The notes under the pieces are model-generated. The model had not been told where the DNA came from and did not search any database. It saw only the letters and a program-made list of their open reading frames with translations. Positions 16,401 through 25,300 of a stretch of DNA of 64,000 bases are shown in pieces (the stretch's first letter is position 1; every line of letters starts with the position of its first letter). The stretch comes from Planomonospora sp. ID82291 (GTDB lineage: Bacteria; Actinomycetota; Actinomycetes; Streptosporangiales; Streptosporangiaceae): the NCBI RefSeq assembly GCF_015711645.1, contig NZ_JABTEX010000002.1, forward strand, positions 1,116,001-1,180,000, read 5' to 3'. The position numbers and the translations under genes were made by a program.

Positions 16401-17080
16401 ACCGACAGCACCCGGTGCATCACCGCGCCCAGCGTCTCGCCCTGGAACGGATCCGCCCCCGTCGCGGCGAACAACACGACCCCGCCCCAGGCGAACACGT
16501 CGGCCGCACTCCCGGCCCGCTCCCCCATGAACACCTCCGGCGCCATGTAGGTCGGAGTGCCCGCCACCACCCCGGTCGCGGTCAGCGACATGTCCGCCGT
16601 CCGCGCCACCCCGAAATCGATCACCCGCGGACCGTCCGGCCCCAGCAGCACGTTGTCCGGCTTCAGATCCCGGTGCACCACCCCCGCGTCGTGGATCGCC
16701 GTCAGCGCCGTGGCGACCGCCGTCGCCAGCCGGTGCAGATCACCTCCGCCGAACCGCCGCCCCCCGCCCACGGCGCTGCGCAGACTCGGGCCCTCCACGT
16801 ACTCCGAGACGATGTACGGCCGGGCCCCGTCCAGATCGACGTCGATCACGGCGGCCGTGCAGAAGGAGGCCACCTTCCGCGCGGCCGCCGCCTCCCGGCC
16901 GAACCGGCTCCGCAGCTCCGGATCGACACCCGCGTCTCCGTGCAGCACCTTGACGGCCACGCGCCGGCCCCCGGCGTCGTAGGCCTCGTAGACCACCCCC
17001 TGACCACCGGCGCCCAGCCGCCCGGCCAGCCAGTAGCCGCCCAGCCGCTGCGGATCCCCGTCGATCAGCTCCGTGCTCAT
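13484..17080 (-). CDS. Membrane Ser/Thr protein kinase with WD40 repeats
   Basis: A 1198-residue protein starting at ATG 17080 behind GGAGGACGGGC. Residues 1-270 are a Hanks-type kinase: Gly loop LGAGGQGVVYEAY, AVKVLH with the ATP Lys, HRDLKPDN catalytic loop, DFGVAR, then GTPTYMAPEV. Residues about 280-450 resemble the effector/winged-helix segment seen after nSTAND-type modules. One transmembrane segment (AVTVAVLLVAALVAGTLAV, about 460-480) is followed by a coiled, Ala/Arg-rich stretch. The rest is a WD40 beta-propeller with repeated RLWDVRTGK- and LWDTATGR-type units. It lies downstream of the NRPS operon on the same strand with 236 bp between, so co-transcription is uncertain. A signalling role is inferred; the ligand and substrates are unknown. 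Confidence 0.92.
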   Translation of the reverse strand: MSTELIDGDPQRLGGYWLAGRLGAGGQGVVYEAYDAGGRRVAVKVLHGDAGVDPELRSRFGREAAAARKVASFCTAAVIDVDLDGARPYIVSEYVEGPSLRSAVGGGRRFGGGDLHRLATAVATALTAIHDAGVVHRDLKPDNVLLGPDGPRVIDFGVARTADMSLTATGVVAGTPTYMAPEVFMGERAGSAADVFAWGGVVLFAATGADPFQGETLGAVMHRVLSVEPSLEALPGHLRPLVAAALSKDPGSRPSARQVLLALTSKDGTLDTARLLTAGSGVGALVRTDAADPALGVLAEECYAALGPVERELAPELFLRLVTVTGDGQQIPRRARWAELLDGRPDDERAAVRRVLEAFDHLLAQDEQRVWLSRPALPIAWPRLRQWIEANRDDLVAHQEILSASWRWHAEGRPNGHLFQGATLDSAANWAVSGRRAITLSSVEREFLEASAALHRRRVRRRRLVAVTVAVLLVAALVAGTLAVRQSGLAAEQAALARERNATIAFQRDQDQARRLAAAAESLRTTDPQRAMLLSVAAWRHAPLVEARAALMGSLARRETAAFRDPDASARTVRALSRDGRLLASAGEGRVRLWDVRTGKQLGGFAGVGDGLRSAALSPSGALLALAGPARVRVWDVATGKPVGRARDFTGAADTDFVVRFGQAEDRLLVTVGQGQRLWDLTTGAMKDLPPDLFGGLDITPDGRTLVSGGFEARPALVDLAAMRATRFGLDCECGPSAAFGPGGRTVALSGDKTVEVYDASTGRVLRRLAHGNGGEPVFSPRGDLLAAATSENIRIWRVRDGRLLLSHRIDATDPALAFDPDGGVLRYLTEERVTTVDITDVTRPVTVGRTTAYDAELSPDGRLIAFVREGEGTGAVTLWDVRRRELLTTLRMGRGTTGAQIFLDFSGDGRRLAAVWAPPYPDGASLPSDSATDPKAVVWDTSTFERVTTVVIDADAVSATAVNADGTALTALVGEEPYGRQELRLWQVPGGRLRWSRVQENADPMSTDLMFTPDGAAIAITGDEQRLLDASTGKPFDASYVPAHAGRSIDPPAAGEGGWRFATVDTKGRLSVRRIGGGQPVGPETRTTWDLRAVFSPRGETIATMAGSRSVALWDTATGRRLGAPVTTGIGNLLDLAFTADGSRLVTVDDAGTLSEHPVAPEPVVSAVCGRAGRTLSPEEWRLFVGTAPYRDVCART

Positions 17081-17213
17081 GCCCGTCCTCCGTCGGCGGC
17101 CAGGGCGCCGCCCGCCCCGCCCGCGACCGTCAGCAGCGCGGTGAGAACGATGATCGAAGGATGCACACCGGTTTTGATGATCCGCGAGGCGGAAAGGTTC
17201 GGAGTCATTCGGA

Positions 17214-17231
17214 GGTATTTCCGCCAATACC
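17214..17231. promoter_or_regulatory. Inverted repeat between A protein and kinase gene
   Basis: GGTATTTCCGCCAATACC has perfect 6-bp arms and a 6-nt loop. It lies 83 bp after the stop of the minus-strand A protein and 134 bp upstream of the kinase start. It could end the NRPS transcript or be an operator for the kinase promoter. Confidence 0.5.
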
Positions 17232-17316
17232 GCCGTGCGGCGGGAAGGGCGCACGGGCCGCCGCGGGCACGGCGACCGGCGGCGGGGCGCGGCCCGCGGA
17301 CCTCGCCCCGCGGACC

Positions 17317-19065
<1,749 letters not shown>

Positions 19066-19069
19066 GCGG

Positions 19070-20533
19070 TCATTCACCTCTCAGCCCGGTCGCCCGGTCA
19101 GTGCGGAAAGCGGTGGGCCCGGCCGGACCGTCCGTCATCTCGTCCCCCCGGGGCAGGGCGTCGGCGAGGCCGCAGATCTCGGCGACCCGGCCGAGCGGCA
19201 CCTCCTCGGTCACGCAGCGCACCAGCAGCGTCTCCACCCCCCGTAGCAGCGCGTAGGCGGTGGAGCGCGGCAGGTAGGCGGTGTCGGTCAGCAGGTAGAG
19301 CTGGCAGGTGTGGGTGGCGGGCCCGGTGGCGAAGAACACCTTCGCGTCCACCTCGGCCCAGGCGCCCACGAAGAAGGTCTTCGTCCGCCCGGTGAGCGCG
19401 GCCGGGTCCCGGGTGGCCTGGGCGGACAGGTTCGGCCAGGCGGGGACGGTGCGCACGTCGTTGAAGTAGGCCGACAGGTCGGCGGTCCCGGCCTCCTCGC
19501 GCAGCGCCATCATCGCGTACGGCTCGTACTGCGCGTGCCGGTAGGTGACCAGCGCCTGCCGGTGCCCGGCCCGGGCGGCGTCGGCGAACGTGCCCTCGGG
19601 CAGGTCGAGCACGAACAATCCGTCCTGTACGGCGGTGCCCACCATGTCGCGCAGCCGCGGGTCGTGCCGGTTGCCCACGATGAACTGCATGACCGCCGTG
19701 CCGCGGCCGGTCAGCGCGGTCAGCAGCACGGCGCTGGCCGTCAGCAGCACGCTGGTGGTGCTGATCGACCAGCGCTCCGCCAGCGTCCGGGCGGCGGCGG
19801 CGACGGCGGCCGACTCCATGCCGACCCTGACGAACCGCGGGTCCTCCGGCGTGCCCGGCGGGTGGTCGAACAGGGTCCCGGGCGCCTGCTCCAGCACCGA
19901 CCGCCAGTGGCGCAGGGCCCGCTCACCGCGCTCGGCGCCCTTGTCCGACCGTTCGAAGGCGGCCTGGTCCATCGGCTGCCACGCGGGCGGCGGCAGTTCC
20001 TCCCCGGCCAGCAGCCGCCGCCACTCGGCGGCGAGCAGGTCGAGCGCCCAGGCGTCGACGGCCAGGTGGGACAGGGCCAGGGCCAGCGCCCGCGGACGCC
20101 CGTCCGTCGTGACGACGGCGCACCGCAGCGGCAGCTCGCCGGCGTAGTCGAAGCCCGTGGCGGCGAGCTCGTCGGCGAGCTCCGCGGCGACCTGCCGGGG
20201 CACCGCGTCCCCCGCGTCGACCAGCTCGACGGTCAGCCGCCCGTCGGACGCGATCCGCTGGACGGGCCCCTCCGGAGTCTGGTGGCAGGTGCTCCTGAGG
20301 GACTCGTGCCGCCCGATGAGCGTTCCCAGCGCCCGCAGCACGGTGTCGAGGTCCGGCCTGCCGAGGACGGGGAGCACCCACGGCGTGTTGAAGTAGGGGT
20401 CGCCGTCCTCCAGCCACCGGGTGATGCGCCAGATCGACCGCTGCCCCCAGGTGAGCGGGGCCTCGCCGCCGCGCTCACCGGCGAACTCCACCGTCACCGG
20501 CTGCAGCCGGGCGAAGGAGGGGGACCCGGTCAC
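19070..20533 (-). CDS. Free-standing NRPS condensation-domain protein
   Basis: A 487-residue condensation-superfamily protein. GTG 20533 is chosen because homology starts a few dozen residues later (LTWGQRSIWRITRW) and the longer frame would overlap the upstream C-T gene. The catalytic motif reads SHLAVDAW near residue 155, keeping the second His and Asp of HHxxxDG with Ala for Gly; YFNDVRT and FFVGAW-type segments follow. No A or T domain is present. It sits between the C-T protein and the A protein on one strand, so it most likely joins aminoacyl groups on carrier domains in trans or acts as a terminal condensation or release enzyme. Activity is likely but not certain given the variant motif. 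Confidence 0.88.
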   Translation of the reverse strand: MTGSPSFARLQPVTVEFAGERGGEAPLTWGQRSIWRITRWLEDGDPYFNTPWVLPVLGRPDLDTVLRALGTLIGRHESLRSTCHQTPEGPVQRIASDGRLTVELVDAGDAVPRQVAAELADELAATGFDYAGELPLRCAVVTTDGRPRALALALSHLAVDAWALDLLAAEWRRLLAGEELPPPAWQPMDQAAFERSDKGAERGERALRHWRSVLEQAPGTLFDHPPGTPEDPRFVRVGMESAAVAAAARTLAERWSISTTSVLLTASAVLLTALTGRGTAVMQFIVGNRHDPRLRDMVGTAVQDGLFVLDLPEGTFADAARAGHRQALVTYRHAQYEPYAMMALREEAGTADLSAYFNDVRTVPAWPNLSAQATRDPAALTGRTKTFFVGAWAEVDAKVFFATGPATHTCQLYLLTDTAYLPRSTAYALLRGVETLLVRCVTEEVPLGRVAEICGLADALPRGDEMTDGPAGPTAFRTDRATGLRGE

Positions 20534-20579
20534 CGCGGCACCGCCCGCGGGCCGGCGAGGCGGGCGGCCGGGCGCCGCC

Positions 20580-22352
20580 TCAGCACGGCTCCCCCCGCAG
20601 GCGTTCGACGTCGGCGGCGACACCGGCGGCGGTGGGGGTGTCGAGGAAGACCTCGAAGGAGACCTCCACGCCCATCCGGTCGCGCACCCGGGCGATGATC
20701 TGCGTGATGGACAACGAGTGGCCGCCGAGGTCGAACAGGTCGTCGTCGGCGGTGATGTCGTCGAAACCGAGGACCTCGCGCCAGATCTCCAGGACCTCGT
20801 CCACCACCGGGGCCGCACCTGGGGAGGCGGGCCCGGCGGAGGCGGGTCCGGCGGCCGGTCCGGCGGCCGGTCCGGCGGTGGGGACGGGGCCGGCCCCGAC
20901 GCCTGGTGCCGTGGGGGCTTCGGCTGCGGAGCCCGGTGCCGCGGCCGTTCCGGACGCGGCGCCCGGCGCCGTGGCGGCCTGCTGCCGGGGCGGGAGCGGC
21001 AGCTCGGCGATCGGCGTGTCGGGGTGGGCCGCGACGGCGCGCAGCAGGGCCGTCAGGTGCCCGGCCACGGCCTCGCAGGAGGCGCGGTCCAGGCAGCCGG
21101 GGTCGAACCGCAGGTGGGCGGTGATCCCGTCCGGGGCCTCGACGGCCTGAAGGTGCAGCGTCCCCCGGACCGCGCCGTTGGACATCGTCCACTCGACCCG
21201 GGAGTCGAGGCCGGGGAAGAGGGGGTCCTCGCCGCGCCTGCGGTAGCTCAGCGAGACCGGGGTGAGCGAGGCGCGGGGCGAGACGCCGCCCAGGGCCCGC
21301 ACGACCGGCACCCCTCTGAACCGGTACGCCGCGCGCAGCTCGTCGCGGACCGACCGGGCGAAGGCGGCGAACGTCCCGTCCGGGGGGAGCGTCCCGTCGG
21401 GGGAGGGGGTCCCGTCCGGCGAGGCGGTCACCGGGAGCTCGTTGACGAACATCCCCACGTGGTCCCGCGTCCGCGCGGTCCGGGTCGAGACGTCCACGGA
21501 CACGGTGGCCGGGGCGTTGCCGTAGCCGTACAGCAGGGTGTGCAGCGCGGCCAGCAGCAGCTCGAAGCGGGTGACGCCGATGCGCTCGGCGGCCGGGCCG
21601 AGCGCGGATCCCAGACCGGGCTCCCGACTGGGCTCCCGACCGGGCTCCCGACCGGGCTCCCGACCGGGCTCCGGGCCGGACTCCGGGCCGGAGCCGAGGG
21701 CGAGGTCCACCGTGTCGCCGGGGGCGGTGCGCAGCGACACGCGCCGCAGGCCGGGGAGGCGCAGTTCGCCCCCGTCGTTCCAGCGGGGCCGCCAGAACTC
21801 CGCCGCGGCCTCCAGGTCCGCCGCCACGCGCTCGTGCTCGTCGGCCGCGGCCTCGCCGTGGGAGGTCGCCGGCGGGGCCGGAGGGGAACCGCCGTAGGCG
21901 GCCGCCAGATCGTGCAGGAGGAGGTCCTTGGACATCCCGTCGAAGGCGGCGTGGTGGGCGACGACCAGCAGGATGTGGCGCTTGGGCTCCAGCCGGAACA
22001 GGGTGAACCGGGCGAGCGGCCCCGCGGCCAGGTCGAAGGGGCGGGCCACCTCGCCGTCGAGGGCGGCGGGCACGTCGTCGTCGGCCACGTCCTCGACCCT
22101 GAAGGGCGGTTCGGCCGCGCCGGGGACGAGCAGCAGCTCGCCGTCCTCCTCCCGCAGCGCGGCGGCCAGGACGGGGTGCCGGGTGGCGACGGCGGCGCAG
22201 GCGGCCCGCAGCGCCGCCTCGTCCAGCGGCCCCTCCAGATGGACGGCGAGCGGCAGGTGGTGGGCGGCGCCCCCGCCCGCCCCCGTCCGCTCGGTGAGCC
22301 ACAACCCGTGCTGGGCGAGGGAGGCCCGGCTCCGGGTCACCGATGATCGCAT
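20580..22352 (-). CDS. NRPS condensation-carrier (C-T) didomain without A domain
   Basis: A 590-residue protein starting at ATG 22352, 5 bp after the preceding stop, with GGAAGG upstream; a GTG at 22382 is possible. Residues 1-430 are a condensation domain with intact AHHAAFDGM near 130. A long Ala/Pro/Gly linker leads to a carrier domain with DDDLFDLGGHSLSITQ near residue 550. Two repeat-derived inserts interrupt the C domain: a Pro-Gly-Arg-Glu run near 215-235 and an SPDGT run near 295. There is no adenylation domain, so the carrier must be charged in trans. The free-standing glycine-type A protein two genes downstream is the natural partner. The arrangement C-T, C, A amounts to one split module. 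Confidence 0.9.
   Translation of the reverse strand: MRSSVTRSRASLAQHGLWLTERTGAGGGAAHHLPLAVHLEGPLDEAALRAACAAVATRHPVLAAALREEDGELLLVPGAAEPPFRVEDVADDDVPAALDGEVARPFDLAAGPLARFTLFRLEPKRHILLVVAHHAAFDGMSKDLLLHDLAAAYGGSPPAPPATSHGEAAADEHERVAADLEAAAEFWRPRWNDGGELRLPGLRRVSLRTAPGDTVDLALGSGPESGPEPGREPGREPGREPSREPGLGSALGPAAERIGVTRFELLLAALHTLLYGYGNAPATVSVDVSTRTARTRDHVGMFVNELPVTASPDGTPSPDGTLPPDGTFAAFARSVRDELRAAYRFRGVPVVRALGGVSPRASLTPVSLSYRRRGEDPLFPGLDSRVEWTMSNGAVRGTLHLQAVEAPDGITAHLRFDPGCLDRASCEAVAGHLTALLRAVAAHPDTPIAELPLPPRQQAATAPGAASGTAAAPGSAAEAPTAPGVGAGPVPTAGPAAGPAAGPASAGPASPGAAPVVDEVLEIWREVLGFDDITADDDLFDLGGHSLSITQIIARVRDRMGVEVSFEVFLDTPTAAGVAADVERLRGEPC
21613..21672. repeat. 12-bp tandem repeat in C-T gene
   Basis: About five copies of CGACCGGGCTCC, slightly degenerate at the edges, are in frame with the minus-strand gene and encode a Gly-Arg-Glu-Pro run inside the condensation domain. 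Confidence 0.85.
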
Positions 22353-22356
22353 GGCG

Positions 22357-25300
22357 TCACGCACCTTCCGTTCGTGTGTCACCTGAACCGCTGCCGCCTG
22401 AACCGCCGCCGTCCGCGCGGCCGTCCCCTGAACCGCCGCCGCCCGCGCGGCCGTGCGCCAGGCCCCGGCGCATCAGGTCGGCGGACCCGAGCACGTCGTC
22501 GGGGACGGAGTCCACCGTCTCCCGGTCGAAGCGGGCCAGCGGGCGCAGGCGCAGCGCCGTGCCGGCGATCACGATGATCATCGCGGCGCAGACCACGTAC
22601 ATCAGCCCGATGCCCCGCCCGGGACCGGTGCCCAGGACCGTCCCCAGGGTCGGGGCGAGCGGTCCGTCCGGGGTCATCAGCGGCTCCAGCACGGCCGAGG
22701 CGTACGGCGCGACCAGGCCGAGGCCGATCGGCGTGGTGGACCACGCGATCATCGTGTTGAGCGCGAACACCCGGCCGTGGAACCGCTGCGCGACCTTGAC
22801 CTGGACGATCGTGGCGTAGATCCCGTTCACCAGGGTGAGCGCCATGCTCATGCCGAAGGCCCCCGCCCCGATGACGAGCAGGTCCGCCCGCACCCCCGTG
22901 ACCAGGCAGCACAGGCCGAGGGCGAGCGTGAACAGCAGCATGCCGCGCACCCGCAGCCGCTGCGGCCCGCCCCACACGCTCATCACCAGACCGCCGACGA
23001 ACACGCCCATCCCCGAGGCGAACGAGACCCGCCCCACGTCGCCGAGCGTCCCGAACGACAACACCAGCGGAGAGATCATCAGGAACAGCGGGGAGAGGAA
23101 GACGTTGAGGGCGGCGAAGAAGAGCAGCATGCTCCGGAAGCCGCGGTTCCCCCACGAGTAGCGGAAGCCCTCGACGATCTCGGCGGTCACCGTCTCCCTG
23201 CGCCGGTGGGCCATGGTGCGGGGGAAGCGCACGATCACCAGCACGCCGACGGCGAACAGGTAGCTCACCACGTCCAGGAGGAGGATGCCCTCCAGGCCGA
23301 TGCCCGCGACCAGTCCGGCGGCGGCCAGCGGCACGAGCAGCTGGGAGACGCCGGTGACCATCTGGTTGACCCCGTTGGCGTGGCCTAGGTACCGCTTGGG
23401 CACCAGTTGCGGGATGGCCGAGCCGTAGGCCAGGCGCTGGAAGGTGAGTGCGACGGACAGGCAGACCAGGAGCGGATAGATGTGCCAGATCTGCAGGTTC
23501 CCCGTCCAGAGCAGGACGCCGAGGGCGAGCTGGGTGCACAGGGCCGCGATGTCCCCGCAGAGCATGACCTTCCTGCGGCTGACCCGGTCGACCACCGCCC
23601 CCGCGAGCGGCGCGACCAGCAGGCCGGGGACCAGGCCGAGCACCGCGAACAGGGCGAAGTCGGCGACGGAGCCGGTCGTCAGGTAGATCCAGATCGGGAC
23701 GGCGAACTCGGTGAGCGCGGAGCCGGTGATCGAGACGAGCTGACCGGAGGCGACCGCGAGGAACCGCCTCATGCTGGGCTCGGGTCCCGGTGGCTGCGCG
23801 GCCTCTGCGGCCTCTGCGGCCTCCGGGGCCTCTGCGGCCTCCGCCGACCGGGCGGCCCCGGGTGAACGCGAGACGCCGCCCAGCCACCAGGTCCCGCCGT
23901 CCCCTTCACGCGGCAGCGCAGGTCCGGCGACCGATTCACCGGCGGGTGCGACCGGTCCTCCGGCGGGTGCGGCGGGTCCTCCTGCCGGTCCCTCCGCCGG
24001 CGCGGCGGCCGGTCCCGCCGCGGCGAGGTGCGCGGTGGTGACGATCTCGGCCAGCTCCCCCGCGCGGTAGCGGACGAAGAAGTGGCCCGCCTCCTCCAGC
24101 ACCACCAGGACGCTGGTCGCGGACAGGAAGTGCCACTCGCGGTAGCGCTCCTGGTAGTACTCGGTGGCCGGGTCGCGCTCTCCGGCGATCGTGACCAGCG
24201 GGGCCCGCAGCCGTGCGGTCCCGCCGTCGAGCAGGCCGGTGAAGTACCGCTCGGCGTGCTCGGCCTCGGCGCGCATCGTGCGCACGATGTGGAGGGCCTG
24301 CTCGGGGGTGAGCTCGCTGAGGTCCACGCCCATGGAGGCCAGCCAGTTGCCGTAGGCCCGGTCGGAGGCGACGGCGGAGGCGCGGGCCAGGCGGGACAGC
24401 GCGTTCATCACCCGGCCGCGGGGCCGCGCGAACGGGAAGGCCGCCCCGATGTAGACGGCCTCCGGCGCCCGCCCGGCCGCCTCCAGCCGCCGGGCGACCT
24501 CCACGGCGAGGGCCGAGCCCACGCTGCTGTGGCCGTAGACCGCCACGGGACCCGTCACCTGCTCCAGGACCTCGGCCGCGCAGCGGGCGGCGAGCTCGTC
24601 GAAGGGCAGCGGGTCCTCGGCCAGGCCCACGTCGTGCCCCGGTACGGCCAGCGAGAGCAGCCGGTACCCCTCCGGCAGGGCGTCGGCCAGCGGCTGGTAG
24701 ACCACCGCGCTGCCGCCGCCGTACGGAACGCAGACGTAGGTGAGCACGCACCGGTCCTGCGGAAGCGGCGGGGTGAGCTCGTGCAGCAGGCGGCGGGGCC
24801 GCCGGGCGTCGGCGGGGGTGTCGGCCAGGGCGGCGAGCCCGCGGACGGTGGGGTGCCGGAACAGGTCCATCAGGGAGACGCCCGCGCCGAGCGCGCGCCG
24901 CATCCTGGCGATGACCTGGGTGGCCAGCAGGGAGTGGCCGCCCAGCGCGAAGAAGTCGTCCTCGGCGCCGACGCGCTCGATCCCGAGCACCTGCGCCCAG
25001 ATGTCGGCGATCGCCTGCTCGGTGGGCGTCGCGGGGGCGACGTGGCCGCTGCCGCCGCGGAACTCGGGGGCGGGCAGCGCGGCCCGGTCCAGCTTGCCGT
25101 TGGGCGTCAGCGGCAGCCGGTCCACGACGGTCACGGCGGCGGGCACCATGTGGGCGGGGAGGGCCCGCGCCACGTGCTCGCGCAGCTCCGGCCCCATCGC
25201 GGCGCCGGCCATCGGGGTGCCGGCCATCGGGGTGCCGACCGTGGGGGTGCCGGCCGTGGGGGAGTCGGCCGTCGGCACCACGTAGGCCAGCAGGTTGCCC

